Shown piece by piece: positions 20,483 through 32,087 of a stretch of 64,000 bases of DNA (the first letter of the stretch is position 1; every line of letters begins with the position of its first letter). Both the position numbers and the translations under genes were made by a program. The notes under the pieces were generated by a model. That model had not been told where the DNA came from. It saw only the letters and a list, made by a program, of their open reading frames with translations, and made no database searches. The stretch is from Xenia sp. Carnegie-2017 (Eukaryota; Cnidaria; Anthozoa; Malacalcyonacea; Xeniidae), in the NCBI RefSeq assembly GCF_021976095.1, contig NW_025813489.1, positions 1,055,676 through 1,119,675 of the forward strand, in the 5' to 3' direction.

Positions 20483-22026
20483 TTACATCTTCAAAGAGTT
20501 ATAAGTTATGAAACTATTTCTAAAACGTTTGGTATTAAAGTTAGTATTAAATGAAGATTGAGTCCTAAGTTCCATAGTTGAACGTTCTAAACGAGGAGGC
20601 AAAAGGTCATGAAGCTTATGTGAGGAATCTGCTACTATCTTCTGAAACAACGCTGTTGTTATATCATTCCTCCTTTCGCTAAGGCGTTGCAAATTAGTAA
20701 ACTGCAGAGCGTTTTCATATTCTTGATGAGGTAGGATTATTTTTAATGCTCGCTTTTGGACTGACTCTAGGTCATCTGACAGATACAATGTCAGACTATT
20801 GTGGAACACTGGGCAAGCATACTCCAGGACAGGTCTTATACACGTTTTGTAAAATTGGAGCAATTCCTTGACTTCGATATTTGCTCGTTTTAGTTGAATA
20901 AGATAATAGAGGCGTTTACGGCATTTCTTAATTATTTCATTTACGTGGATGTTCCACTTAAGGTTACTGGCTATAACCAATCCCAAAACTTTCGCGTGTT
21001 GGACAATATCCAGTGTAATGTTATTGATGGTAATTGGTTGAAGGTCATTGGTATTAGATCCAAAACAAATTCGCATCTCTTTACATTTGGTTTCATTTAA
21101 CTGGAACTTATCAGGCGAGATGCTGTTCGCTAATGTGTCCATTTGGTTTTGTAAGTTACTTGTTTCATCTTTCTCAATTACTTCACTAACAGTGGTATCG
21201 TCCACGAATTTCCACATTTCATTATTTGGTAACTTGAGATCGTTAATCATTATCAAAATAGCCAAGGCCCCAATTTTGTGCCCTGCGGAACGCCTGCAGG
21301 TACGAGTTTCCACTCTTTGTACAGCTTTACTCTTTGTTTCCTGAAGGAGAGGAAATCCATAATCCAGTGTAGAACCCATTTCGGTATATCAAATGAACGT
21401 AGTTTTTCAACCAATAAGTTATGATCAATCAGATCAAAAGCTTTCTTGAAATCCAATAACAGCACACGAACGGCCGCCCGTTACCATCAGTTGCTTTATT
21501 CCACGACTGTAACATACTAAGTAAAGCTATAGTTGTGCTTGAATTTGGGATTGCCCCATACTGATTAGAGTCTATCTTTTTAAGTACAGCTGGCTTGACA
21601 TAATTTTCCACAACAAACTCCTCGGCTACTTTTGATACAATCGCAGTAAGTGATATAGGCCTTAAGTGTTTATTAATATCTCGTACAGGTTTCTGCTTTG
21701 GAATTGGTGTAATATTTGCTTTTTTCCATGATTCTGGTAACCGGGCCTCTTTAAAGGAGATGTTTATAATATCTGCCACCGGAGCGGCCAATAAATCAGC
21801 ATTCTCTTTTAGAACCCAGGCGGGAATACCGTCTGGGCCAGTTGCTTTCCTTGCGTTAAGAGCTGACAACATCTTGAAAGCAGTAAACTCAGTGACAGGT
21901 AATAACCTCGGAAAATCGTCATTCTCATTATCAAAGCATAAATGTTGGGGCAGTGGGTTGAAATCTTTCATGAGTGTTCTTGATCATGTTTGCAAGTTGC
22001 TCAGGAAAATGATCAGAGGGTGTTAG
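20483..22026 (-). pseudogene. LINE ORF2 reverse transcriptase and C-terminal part
   Basis: Read on the minus strand: ARKATGPDGIPAWVLKENAD (RT block 1), PESWKKANITPIPKQ, RPISLTAIVSKVAEEFVVEN, DFKKAFDLIDHNLLVEKLRS (first catalytic Asp), VPQGTKLGPWLF, then WKFVDDTTVSEVI, the FVDD form of the YXDD catalytic box. The thumb and C-terminal part follow (QHAKVLGLVIASNLKWNIHV, then YKTCIRPVLEYACPVFHNSL), ending at a stop at 20483. Frameshifts separate three open pieces (21971-21429, 21465-21253 and 21379-20483). The domain order and block spacing fit the CR1/L2 group. Confidence 0.9.
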
Positions 22027-22033
22027 TGCATTA

Positions 22034-23634
22034 TCAATATTTTGCAAGGTTGACATCACATCTTCCTGTGAAGAAACCGACGGTGAAATACCACTTAAGT
22101 TTTTTGATTTCCTTCCACCAACTTGCAGATGAACACGATTTTAAATGCTCTACTTTGTTTTGGTAAAAACGTTTCCGACAAGATTTTCTTTCTCGGTTTA
22201 CTTGGTTTCTTAATTTCTTGAAAGAGTTAAGGTCTTTTTGTGCAAAAGCTTTTTCCCTTCGGCGGATCAGTTGTTTTAGCGATTTGTTCATCCAAGGAGG
22301 CTCATTATTGATCAGCACCTTCTTTTTTGTAGGGAGTAAGAAATCAAGACCAAAGTTAATGATGATCTCTAACATTTTCATTTTGTCATCACTATTTCTC
22401 ATTTTGTCGTCACTATTTCTTCCTACCCACTGTTCGACATTAAACTCTTCTAAATATTTACCAAATGCCGAACGTTTGAATGGTCGCAGATCCCTTGACA
22501 TTACCACTACTTTAGTCCCAGATTTTTCAGATCTTTTTAATGGTTGCACTTCTACGATGACATGATCGGATTGTCCAAAGGGAGGACGTTTAATTGGAGA
22601 ATCGAAAATTTTTTTCAAATTTGTTAAAATCAAATCCAGCTTATTATCGCCACGAGTAGGAAAATTTACGATATGACGCAAATGGAAACTATTCTTTAGC
22701 AGACGAACGTTCAATTTGTTAAAATCGCCCGAGATAATTATCCCACAATTTGGAAATTTGTTTCAACTGTTTGTAGTGATTCAAAAAGAAAATTGATCAT
22801 AGCCTCATCATTCGCCCCCGGTGGGTGGTACAAATTACATAAAATAATATTGGACACACCTCTTGGTAAGCGGGTCAGTCTTAGATCTAACCATAATGCT
22901 TCGAGCTCATTTGTTAGAAGGTCTTGCAGGATGCTAAAGTTAATTGTATTTCGAATATAGACGCAAACACCACCATGAATGCGTTCACGTCTATCGCGTC
23001 TAATTAAATTATATCCAGGTAGCGAAACAATGTTATCATCAATATGACTTTGCAACCAAGTTTCCACGATGCATAGAATATCCACACTTGAACTGGCAAT
23101 GTACACATGTAATTCATCGATTTTTGGGGCCAGCGACATGATATTAGACAACATTATGGATGGTACAAATACATTTGGTGATCCACAACGTTTAAAGGAT
23201 ACTCTTGGAATAATAATACAATTGCTTTTGTTATGACCAGACGGTCTGCAACGGGAACGTAAGTTATAACGATCGCTTGAATTAAGAGACGATCTTACTA
23301 GTGTAGGTACTGTTCGAACGAACTCAAGCGATTGTGGGATAGACAAACAACACTCTAATGTACTATCTTCTTTTTCTTTAAAAATGTCTTTAACTATAAA
23401 TTGATCGTGTTGGTGTTGTTGGCTGTCGCCTTTTTTACATAGCACAGGTATTCTCTCCAAGACTTTTGTTGTTCCTCTCTGAATTCTTTCGTCAGACTGA
23501 ATTCCGTTGGTAATTTCTGTTGATGGGAATAAAGATGCTGAAGATGCCAAGAAGTCGACTGACGATTCTGCAAAGGAACTTGTTGATGGAAGTATTGGTG
23601 ATAAGGGCGTCATTGGAACGACTGACGATGCCAA
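22034..23634 (-). pseudogene. LINE ORF2 APE endonuclease and linker
   Basis: Contains SLAPKIDELHVYIASSSVDI, then LCIVETWLQSHIDDN with the catalytic ETW motif, RRDRRERIHGGVCVYIRN, ILCNLYHPPGAND and, across a frameshift near 22735, IIISGDFNKLNV with the GDFN motif. A linker of about 200 residues follows. This is an apurinic/apyrimidinic-type endonuclease that nicks target DNA for target-primed reverse transcription. Confidence 0.85.
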
Positions 23635-24883
23635 AAATGGGTTTGTTTATGGCCTGGTGCGGTCGAATGTACTCGCTTCATTACTCTATCACTACGTGTG
23701 ATTTTTAAGTCTTTATCTACTTCAGAATTAAAGTTGCTCTGATGTTTTCGTTGATGCTCGGTATTCTTAGAGACAAGTTCGTTGCTAGGAATTTCATTTC
23801 TTTGCGCCTGCTTGTTTTGAGTGTTAATCGTTTCGCTGACTTTACAGCTTTGATAATTATTCCGCTGCTTGCATTGATATTCATGTATTTGGGACTCAAG
23901 TTGATTTAAGCATTTATTACTAGGGAAATCTTTCTGATATTTACTTTGTTGCTTTCGCCGATACTCAATAAGCTGTTTATCAATTTGAACTTGAGTCGTT
24001 CTACTCTTGCAGCCTTGACCTGCTGCAAGGGATTTTACTGAGTCCTGCACGCCTACGCTTGTCTCGAGATTAGCAGGTTTTGCATTACAAATTAAGGGCA
24101 CATTGTTTTGCGATGTAGTCGTTTCGTCATTTAAAGGAATTTTTGGTTGAATAGTTGGCGTGGCATGGGACAAAACAAGCACTTCACTTTCCATCTTGTT
24201 AAGCGTGACTTTAGATTCAAATTTTCTGTCGTCAATTTGCATATATCTTGCTTGTTTTTAAGTATGACTTGCTTTTGTTCTGAAATTTTTGCCACCATTT
24301 TAAACACCGTTAATTCAATTTGATTTTTAAACTCATCAAACCTGTCCTCTAAGGATGTTTCAGTGTCTCCGGCTTGACATGGAGTTGCGCCGATAAGAGA
24401 TTCCGTTAAATAGTCTTTATTTGTTTGAGAGGAAAATTTTTTATGAAAGGAACTATCAATAAAGTCCTGTAACTCCTCGATTGTCGACTGGTCAAAAGCC
24501 GATACAGGCAAATTTCGCGTTTCAGATTTAGCAAATTCGCCCCGTGTTTCACAGCTTTCACGTATAGTTTGCTCAGCAGATTCATGTTTATTTTCAATAT
24601 CGGTGTTAATCTTATCTTGTACTTCAGACAAGTTAGCGCTTGAGGACTCCAAGACGCTTATCAACAAATTCCTAAATGATTCTCCGTCCTTTCCATTAAA
24701 AGACATTGTACTTAGCTTGCCTGGGTACCAAGTTATAATCAAATCTAAATCGCTGCTAACAAACTTTTTTGATTTGCCTCCGGGCGATTTCCAAATGCCC
24801 ACCAATTCGACGGTGTTTTCGACAAAATTTCGCAAAGATGTCAGGTCACCTGTCCACTTTAATCGTTGACCATCAAACATCAA
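23610..24883 (-). pseudogene. LINE ORF1 (RNA-binding/coiled-coil protein)
   Basis: Begins KWTGDLTSLRNFVENTVELV with GIWKSPGGKSKKFVSS, a start shared by ORF1 proteins of cnidarian CR1/L2 elements. It continues through Glu/Lys-rich helical sequence to a Gln/Lys-rich segment of repeated RKHQSN and RKQQSKYQ type. It is split into two overlapping frames near 24240-24130. No zinc knuckle seen. Confidence 0.7.
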
Positions 24884-24890
24884 AGGGCTT

Positions 24891-25177
24891 CTTCTTTTAT
24901 TAATTTAATCGCATGTATGTCCGTTATATCTCGTATGATCCGGCTTATTTCGAGCAAGTCCATTTGAACTTCTACCGCCGCCATATTGTTCACGTCTTAA
25001 TTTAAATCGAGTGTCAGTAGACATGGCTGTACAGGATGAGTGTAAACTCCAATGAGACAATTGCTTAAATTGTCCAGCAAAGTGCGAAGATCATATCTTC
25101 ATATAATTTCAAAAATACCGCACTGCATATAACATTCTTTCATAAAAAGTCAGGTTGTTGCGCAAAATTTGTTGTAC
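24891..25177. other. LINE 5' flank, nothing recognised
   Basis: Could include the LINE 5' untranslated region. No other feature seen. Confidence 0.3.
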
Positions 25178-25203
25178 ATTATATATATATATATATATAT
25201 ATA
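25178..25203. repeat. (TA)n microsatellite
   Basis: About twelve TA dinucleotides. Confidence 0.9.
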
Positions 25204-25227
25204 AACTCCAATTATATAATTTTTATA

Positions 25228-25700
25228 TAAATGACAACTTTTTTGAAAATAGACATGTTTCGACATCTCATGATGCCATCTTAAGAAACATAACATCTAA
25301 TTCTGCTTTCCATTGTTTGGTTTGAAGATTTTCAAACTTGCACAATTCTGATAAGGAAACCTTTCCTTCGTATTTTGTGCTATGTCGTATATAATGTTTC
25401 CATAAATTCGTAAAAGCACTATTGCCAATACACATTTATTATAAACGACAACTTTTTGAAAATAGACATGTTTCGACATCTCATGATTCCATCTTAAGAA
25501 ACATAACATCTAATTCTGCTTTCCAATTATGGTTTGAAGCTTTTCAAACTTCCGCAATTCTGATAAGGAAACCTTTCCTTCGTATTTTTGTGCTATGTCG
25601 TAAATAATGTTTCCATAATTTCGTAAAAGCACTATTGCCAATACACATTTAATATAAACGACAACTTTTTCATGTTTACAAGGTAAAACGACAAGTTCTA
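25228..25700 (-). mobile_element. tandem Penelope-like terminal repeat (two to three copies)
   Basis: A unit of about 210 bp occurs at 25228-25440 and 25441-25670 with high similarity; a third partial copy may follow. On the minus strand each begins with AAGATGGCATCATGAGATGT and CGAAACATGTC, then encodes a short peptide with YGNIIYDIAQKYEGKVSLSE. A stem (GGCATC/GATGTC) just before GAAAC resembles the hammerhead-type motif at Penelope-like element ends, but the CUGANGA box reads CTTAAGA. Classification is tentative. Confidence 0.45.
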
Positions 25701-26967
25701 TCAGTAGCATCAAGCAAATACCACATTTATAATCCGATCCCGAATAGGGGAAAGGTAATAAAAGCATTAACATTTATTCATTATGTGCTTTAACACATTA
25801 TGAACACATGAATATGGGGTGATCCCCTCCGTTGATACTCGATTCTATAAAACCAATCTTTACCTTTGCCTAATGCAGACCTGCCAACCCCAAGGAATAC
25901 AAAACCTTGAGATTAATGCAGAAAACCTGGAGATCTGGAAAAAACTGGAGATTTCTATTCTTGTATACGACATATTTTTAGATTGAGTTATTAGGCAAAT
26001 GGCAATGATTACCTCAAGTGTTATGCACAAAAATTTTAACTCAACAAGACACATGCACTGTGTTTGCAGAAACATTTTTCATGTCACGAAAACACAAACA
26101 TTGCAAGTATATATATAGCGCAGTGTATCATAAGGAAAAGTAAAGACTGTTTAAAAAGTTTTTTTTATGTCATGTATAAATACAAATAACATATTTCATG
26201 TAAACAATTGATGTTCTATTTTTGTATGTTGTGCGTAAAACCCAATAAAATGAAAATATAAGCACATCGCATATCACGAATAAGCTTGATGCGCAACATT
26301 TTAATATAAAACCAAAAATAAAATAAACACTGGGAAACTGAAATATTTATTTTCTATTAAAAGATCCAATGAACATTTTTAAACGTAAAAGACATCAATG
26401 ATGCACGTAAAAGATGTATTTATAAAAAATATGTGCATAATACTGAAAATATTCAAATAAAATGTTTTTATCTATTTTTTAGCATTTTCCGTCTTTTAGT
26501 AGTTTGTCGGATCAACCTCGATTCTTGTCGAATACGTTTTTTTACGTAGATATCTCGCTAGGTATAAGCTAAGCATGGTACAATGCAGAAAAATTGTCTA
26601 AAAAACGACAAGAAATAAATTTTTTGACGGAATTCCCGTTGCCAAAAGTAAAAACAAACATTGATCGCCAAGAAAATATGCACCATTTAAGGGGTAGTAG
26701 ACAAATTTTCTGACGTATATTAGCTTCATCCAATCACAGGACATTCTTAATAGAGTTATTCCAGTATATTTATAATTCAATTGCCCAAACTTGTCCAAAA
26801 ATTCTTTGAAAATTATTGAAACTTACCGTTTGTTTCAAAACCATTTAGTCCAGAGAAAGAAGGAGCATTTTCAAACAACCGAACAATCTTTTCTGTACTT
26901 TCTTTCAGTTTCTTGACAGGTGAACCATCCCTGTTTGTCCAAAACTTCTCTTTGTATTGCAAACTTT
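25701..26967. other. non-coding stretch, nothing recognised
   Basis: AT-rich sequence without convincing exons or repeats on either strand. Confidence 0.4.
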
Positions 26968-27772
26968 TCGGCCATTTTGTTGTTCGTGCGCTTTTAACAT
27001 TGATCAGTTTTTAACACAGGGATAATTAATCAACTTAGGGTTAAATTCGTAAATCTAAGGTTAGCTAACCCTGGGTTAAGACATTTAACCTTACGTTAAA
27101 AAGCGCGAAGCCAAATAGGGTCAATTTAAAATGCGAGTTCAATGAATACAACCAACCACAGTCGCAAAGCCAGCTTGAAAAGTTGTTTTGATTTTATTGA
27201 TTACGTAGTTTTTCATCAATTGAAGATAGTCATATTTAAAAGTGATTCCTAGGTGTATTCAATGCAGTTATAGTACTCGCATTGTTGCAGATTTGTCAAC
27301 AATTCGATTAATTTGTGCATCTTATACCAAACTGTCTGAAGCAAAGAACCTCAAAGCAATTACGACTTGTTTTAGATGAATAGCACAGCCTCGCTGCGTA
27401 TCTAAATAAAGCTTGCAGAATTAGATTTTTTATACAATTTATTTTTCTACCGAATTTTATTTCTTGCCTTTAGCTCACTGTCGTAAAAACCTTTAGCATT
27501 TTGTCTACGTAGGATAATTAACATTGGAAATGAAGAGCAAATTGTATCATGAGTTGTTTTATTTACGAAAATAACAGATTAACCTTGAGTTAAGTACTTT
27601 AGCAAACCTGTCGAGGATGGTTAAAGCTAACCCTTGTTTTAACCAAGAGTTTAAGATAATCTAGTTTTTAGCAACGCAAACTAACCCATGGTTAAAAATT
27701 AATCCTGGGTTAGGCATATTTAATCCTGGGTTAGCGTTAATCGCCTTTTGAACAACCGGCCCCAGGTTATTA
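26968..27772. mobile_element. possible MITE/non-autonomous DNA transposon
   Basis: The right end, read inward on the minus strand, is GGGGCCGGTTGTTCAAAAGG then CGATTAACGCTAACCCAGG. It is followed by repeated AACCCAGGATTAA and AACCATGGGTTAG motifs (27600-27772). Similar TTAGGGTTAAAT and AACCCTGGGTTAAG motifs occur at 27040-27100 near a weak left match (CGGCCATTTTGTTGTTCG, about 26970). The interior is non-coding. Repeated subterminal motifs of this kind are typical of cut-and-paste transposons; the superfamily is not settled. Confidence 0.4.
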
Positions 27773-28990
27773 CAGTGTCTAAACTGATCCACGTTAATAC
27801 TGCCACAAGTGCAACGTGTAAAATGTCTTTTTCAACAACTAGAAGGGCAAAAACTTGGCTACGCCCAAAGATACGAGAAATAAGGTTTGGCCATTTTGAA
27901 CACTAACTAACAAAGATAGATTGGTCAAATTAAGTTTAGTTTCTGTTGCAAATTCCTTTGCATCTGAATGACAAATGAAGGCTGGATTGTGACCAATTCA
28001 CAAATGAAGATTTCCAGTGATAAGTGGAGTTCAGTGGTATTCAATTTGAATGTTTGTGTTCAATTTCTATAAATTTCTTGTTGTAATCGCTTATCAAATG
28101 ACAAAAAAAAACAAAAAAGATATTTATACTTTTCTGAGATGAAGTTATTATTTAGAAATGTTTTTAAGACATTTTAGTAGCTAGAACATATACTTTTGAA
28201 GACCTTGCCCACTCATTTCATATTTTGCTGTGCCGTCCCTGCATTTAGAATCGAAATGCAAAACACAAAACTAAAAATAACATTTACCTCACGTGTGATC
28301 TTCCCGAAATACTCGCGTGTGAAACTTGACGCAGAAATGTATTTCAAAAAGGGTTTGTTCTCTTACCACAAAAATTAATGCATTACAAAAATTTTCGGTG
28401 TAAAACGTTCTTTTCCTAAAATTTCGGATGCAGCGAGGCGTTAAATGATTTTGGAAAATAGAAACGACTTTATACTTATCATCAGATTAATCTTCTAAAT
28501 GTTGTTCGTCTTCGTCATGGTCATTTTACCCAATGACAGTTAAGATTACTACCAATAATTGAACTCTCTTTGTGTCTGCTTGCTAGTCTTGGTCCGTAAA
28601 TTTAATTTGTAATATTAAAGTTCTTTCAATTTCATCTTGTGTACGACGCGAAAACAAATTAAATAGCATGCTTAGCTAAACATATTTGAATAAGTTTTAG
28701 TAACGAGTTGAATAAATTGAAAGTATATGACTTGAAAGCTTCGATGATAATGTTCTTGCAGTGTGAACTGAAGGAACTTATTTGCTGCGTTTGTGTCATT
28801 GTTAAAACGTTTGTATCTGAAAAATCCCTTGTGGGCAGTAAATGTCGTTTATAGCGACTATTGCAATCGCTAACCCAAGAACACTTTCACACGAAGTATA
28901 GTAATCTGAACATTATAGCTAGTTTGCGCAATCGCAACAATATGATTGAAGATAAACTCTTCTTTAATTTTTTCAAAAAAAGTTTGTTTA
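27773..28990. other. non-coding stretch, nothing recognised
   Basis: No exon, RNA gene or repeat could be supported. Confidence 0.4.
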
Positions 28991-29140
28991 TAAACAGTAC
29001 ACACAGTAAAACATAAACATTTTTAAAACGAAGGTTTGAATCCAGGCGTATCGTTACATATTTGTGGATATAGATTGTCCATGTTAGTAGATTCCTGAGG
29101 AATGTCATTGTGATGGTGACTGACGTTTCGACAACCTCAG
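28990..29140 (-). mobile_element. Penelope-like terminal fragment
   Basis: On the minus strand GCTGAGGTTGTCGAAACGTC then AGTCACCATCACAATGAC resembles the CTGAGG...CGAAACGTCAG signature found at the ends of Penelope-like elements in many invertebrates. This is a short relic without coding sequence. Confidence 0.4.
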
Positions 29141-29271
29141 CGATTAAGCGTCGGGGGTCGGTTATGTAAAAACGTAATTAACTTTAACTATAGTTAACGC
29201 TAACTACCGTAGTAAACTCCTTGACTGTAGTAACATAACTGCTCGACTTAACTACGTTGCACAAAACGTAG

Positions 29272-30079
29272 TTAGTCGGATAGTGTCTTATTTGAGCCAT
29301 ACGACTTTAGCTTGATGTTTGTGTGTTCAAGTTTAATTGATGGCATTTCTTGTAACAAGGTTCGATACGTTATTTTGTCTATGATGTTTACGCTCGCACC
29401 AGAATCTATCAGCATTCTGACTTCAGTCGCTTCAATTATTACGGTCGTTTTGAGCAATCCACTTTGGCTATCTGAGTTCATTGCGTTGATTACTTGGGAG
29501 TGAACAACGCATATTCTTCATCACTACTCGAGTCAAGCTGATTGTACACATCTCATCTGTTTGTAGTTTGATCACTTCATTCACTTGAGGTTGTTTTAAG
29601 GTAGTTTTACTACACTTTGCAAAGTGGTTTCGTTTCGCTCTACATGTCTTTCCTTTTGCTGGGCATGGATTATCTTTAGGATGGAGAAATTTTCCTCCGC
29701 AGTTAAAGCAAGTTGTAGTTCTTTTGTTCATGCGCCATTCATCCTGCCTTAGGCACCGCCCTTCTTTGCTTTTGTTTGATCTGTTATTCGCTGAATTCCT
29801 GTATTGCCAGCTGGATCCTTTTGTTCCCTAGATTTGGACTTTCTTGACTATTCTTTGATCTTGTCCTATTCTCAAAGCATGTGTTTCTGATGTTTCCGGA
29901 TTCCTGCAAAGATCGAGAAGCTTTTTAAGTGTAAGTTTAGGATTTCGTAACGCCCTTCTGCGAAGCCGTAATGAGTTACTGTTCAGAATTATTTTGATTT
30001 GAATTCTGTGGGGTCGTCGGCAAATCTGCACGTAACTACTCAAAACAGACAAACAACAACCAGTCAAGTCTGGTGACAA
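29272..30079 (-). mobile_element. Ty3/gypsy fossil fragment (gag zinc knuckle and protease)
   Basis: The minus strand shows a CCHC-like zinc knuckle (CFNCGGKFLHPKDNPCPAKG with a second CRAKRNHFAKC half). It is followed by an aspartic protease core LIDSGASVNIIDKITYRTLL. The fragment has no LTR, reverse transcriptase or integrase beside it, is broken with several interruptions, and is probably older than the element at 4.3-6.75 kb. Confidence 0.75.
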
Positions 30080-30325
30080 CCAGTCAAGTTTGTTCCATCA
30101 ACATCTGACAAAGCAACTGGATTATTTGGTAAATCTAGTGCTCAAAAAACATTTAATTTACATAGTAAAGAAGAAAAACCAGAAGCATTTGGTGAAGGTA
30201 AAAAAACATTTGATTTACCTAGTAAGGAGGAAAATTCATTAGCATTCGGTGGATCTTGTCAATCAAAATTTGGTGGTGTGCCCATGGGTTCACGGGTTCA
30301 TGGTCGACCTAGTGGTTTATTTTAA
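30077..30325 (+). CDS. unidentified 3' coding segment with FG-type motifs
   Basis: About 82 codons open to a stop, low in complexity, with LFGKSS, PEAFGEGKKTF, LAFGGS and KFGGVPMGS segments and ending in RPSGLF. The two related blocks (KTFNLHSKEEKPEAFG and KTFDLPSKEENSLAFG) look like an internal repeat. AT-rich sequence with polyadenylation-like AATAAA follows. It could be the last exon of an FG-repeat-like protein or a gene of a mobile element; no homologue is recognised. Confidence 0.35.
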   Translation, partial: QPVKFVPSTSDKATGLFGKSSAQKTFNLHSKEEKPEAFGEGKKTFDLPSKEENSLAFGGSCQSKFGGVPMGSRVHGRPSGLF

Positions 30326-30578
30326 AAAACTTTTTTTTAAATATATCATTTTAAATTGTAAAAACATGTAATAAATTGTTTTTTCTTGATTAAAATTGTT
30401 TTGCAATTTTTTACATTTTTTTCATTTTTTTACATTATTGAATTTACTTTTTTTCAATTTTTTTCAACTTTTTTCAACTTTTTACAATAAATTTCATTTT
30501 TTTTACAATTTTCTCTATATTTATACTTTTTTCTATATCTACTTGTATCATAGATATTCAGTCGATCAAAGAGAGAAG

Positions 30579-30734
30579 ATGTCTTTCAAAAGTAGAATTA
30601 ATTCAATTATTGAAGCTCTGAAATATGATGGTCAATACTTGTTTATGACAGGTCTTCTTCATATTGGATTTTTTTTCTGTATTCATAAAGCAACGTCTTT
30701 GGTTCAAGCTGTTAATATTGGTGTTTGTGATTAA
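30579..30734 (+). CDS. small ORF, 51 residues (unknown)
   Basis: Starts MSFKSRINSIIEALKYDGQY and carries one hydrophobic segment (YLFMTGLLHIGFFFCIH). It is preceded by AGAGAGAAG and lies between two other small plus-strand ORFs. Could be chance in AT-rich DNA, though the composition is protein-like. Confidence 0.25.
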   Translation: MSFKSRINSIIEALKYDGQYLFMTGLLHIGFFFCIHKATSLVQAVNIGVCD

Positions 30735-30877
30735 TTTTATCTCAACTTTTTTGGTAAGCATATTTTAATTTTTATTATTTATTAACATTATGACACTTAC
30801 TTGTTTATCATCATTGTTTTAGAAAAAATTTTGTTAAATATTAGAATGTGTGATATACGAACCAAGTCAATTTATCC

Positions 30878-31012
30878 ATGTCTTTGTATGCAGATGAAAA
30901 GTTGTTTAAGTGGTATTGGGCCGATAATGAATTTGGTGAATTATTTGAGTCCTTTTATCGATTTTATATTGTGGATAAAGCATTGAAGCGAGACAATTTG
31001 TATCATCAATAA
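30878..31012 (+). CDS. small ORF, 44 residues (unknown)
   Basis: Starts MSLYADEKLFKWYWADNEFG and is rich in aromatic and acidic residues, unlike random AT-rich translation. Third in a row of small plus-strand ORFs. No family recognised. Confidence 0.25.
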   Translation: MSLYADEKLFKWYWADNEFGELFESFYRFYIVDKALKRDNLYHQ

Positions 31013-31047
31013 ATTGGACTTTGGACTTTCCATATTATCATTCCAAA

Positions 31048-31650
31048 AATTTCGCGAAGAGGAAGCAGAGAAATTGCGGGTCGTTTCGTTTTTCGAGGAC
31101 TTAATTTGGAAATTGTTGGTAAACGTTTCACCATAATTCTTATTACCATTTTTTTCTTCAGAATGAAAGAAGAATTCATCTGGCGGTGTCTCATCTCCAA
31201 CATTTTCATCAACATCGTCATCTGAAAACTCAGAGACGATGACACGTCACTTCAGTTGCCTAAAGGGTTACCCCTTTAGGCAACTGAAGCGACGTGTCAT
31301 CGTCTTCATTGTTAGTTGCAGTGGACCAACTCTCTTCTTCAAACTTATCTCCTTTCTTTGTACGAATCTTATTAGTTGTCTTGCGATCAAAGGTTGTGCT
31401 ACGTTCAACATTTCGTGAAGAGGAAGCAGAGAAATTGCGGGTCGTTTCCTTTTTCGAGGACTTAATTTGGAAATTGTTGGTAAACGTTTCACCATAATTC
31501 TTATTACCATTTTTTTCTTCAGAATGAAAAAGAATTCATCTGGCGGTGTCTCATCTCCAACATTTTCATCAACATCGTCATCTGAAAACTCAGATCTCAT
31601 TGAAATATTTGTCAGTTTTCCACTACTCTGTTTATTACCACGAATCCTGG
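31048..31650 (-). CDS. acidic/Ser-rich exon, partly duplicated; possibly tail of DDX20
   Basis: Two minus-strand open frames, one about 31650-31528 with SEFSDDDVDENVGDETPPDE and one about 31530-31268 with YGETFTNNFQIKSSKKETT and SWSTATNNEDDDTSLQLPKG, the latter ending at a GT donor (GGTAACC). They are in different frames across an A-run. A second, truncated copy (31048-31232, about 180 bp) lies downstream. DDX20 has a long, poorly conserved C-terminal region and its last helicase-core exon lies 720 bp upstream on the same strand. Belonging to that gene is possible but unproven, and the splice phases were not reconciled. Confidence 0.4.
31228..31306. repeat. palindrome at a duplication junction
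   Basis: Arms of about 31-35 bp (GACGATGACACGTCACTTCA then GTTGCCTAAAGG, and its reverse complement with one mismatch) flank a few bases. The palindrome joins the truncated exon copy to the original. Confidence 0.9.
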
Positions 31651-31869
31651 CAAGTTTGTAACTTCAAACACTTGGCTCACCAGTTGGCCTGAATTACAAA
31701 CACTTGGCTCAACAGTTGGAGCGAGAGAGCCAGTTCAAGATCCTCCATCACTCCTGTCAACAGTGAAAATGCGGTGAGCCAACCGACACTCGTATGGTCA
31801 GGAATAAAGCAAGAGAGTCCATCTAATGATGAAGAGGTAATGTCATTTAGAAATATATATATATAATAT

Positions 31870-32012
31870 GTAAAAGATAAAAAGTTTCTCCGGATTTTAA
31901 GTGATTTTTATTGAGCTTTCGACTCGTTGCTTCGAGCCTTCATCAGAATGAGGATATTAAATAAAAATCACTTAAAATTCGGAGAAACTTTTATCTTTTA
32001 TGTATTAAATGC
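31870..32012. repeat. foldback element with hammerhead-like loop
   Basis: Arms AGATAAAAAGTTTCTCCGGA then TTTTAAGTGATTTTTATT pair with AATAAAAATCACTTAAAATT then CGGAGAAACTTTTATCT. Between them, on the minus strand, lies CTGATGAAGGCTCGAAGC then AACGAGTCGAAAGC. A second copy of the loop motif is at 32088-32135. Confidence 0.8.
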
Positions 32013-32087
32013 CTGGATTACAAATTTTCAAACTTATATATAATATGATAACATATAGGATTCTCTGGATTTTTATTTTGAAATTTT

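Larger units (their letters stand above)
20355..24890 (-). mobile_element. non-LTR retrotransposon (CR1/L2-like), nearly full length, decayed
   Basis: A minus-strand LINE of about 4.5 kb with a coiled-coil ORF1 (about 24883-23700), an APE-type endonuclease, a reverse transcriptase and a microsatellite tail. ORF2 is interrupted by at least four frameshifts (near 22735, 22030, 21460 and 21380), so the copy is inactive. The 5' end is not defined; it may extend to about 25020. It has no LTRs. Confidence 0.9.

Noticed and set aside
26500-26800. Possible small gene in the minus strand (66 codons)
   Set aside because: Low-quality composition and no homologue; consistent with chance.
31262-31600. 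Acidic exon as certain DDX20 C-terminus
   Set aside because: Same strand and position fit, but the splice phase from the 32370 exon was not reconciled, so it is listed only as possible.
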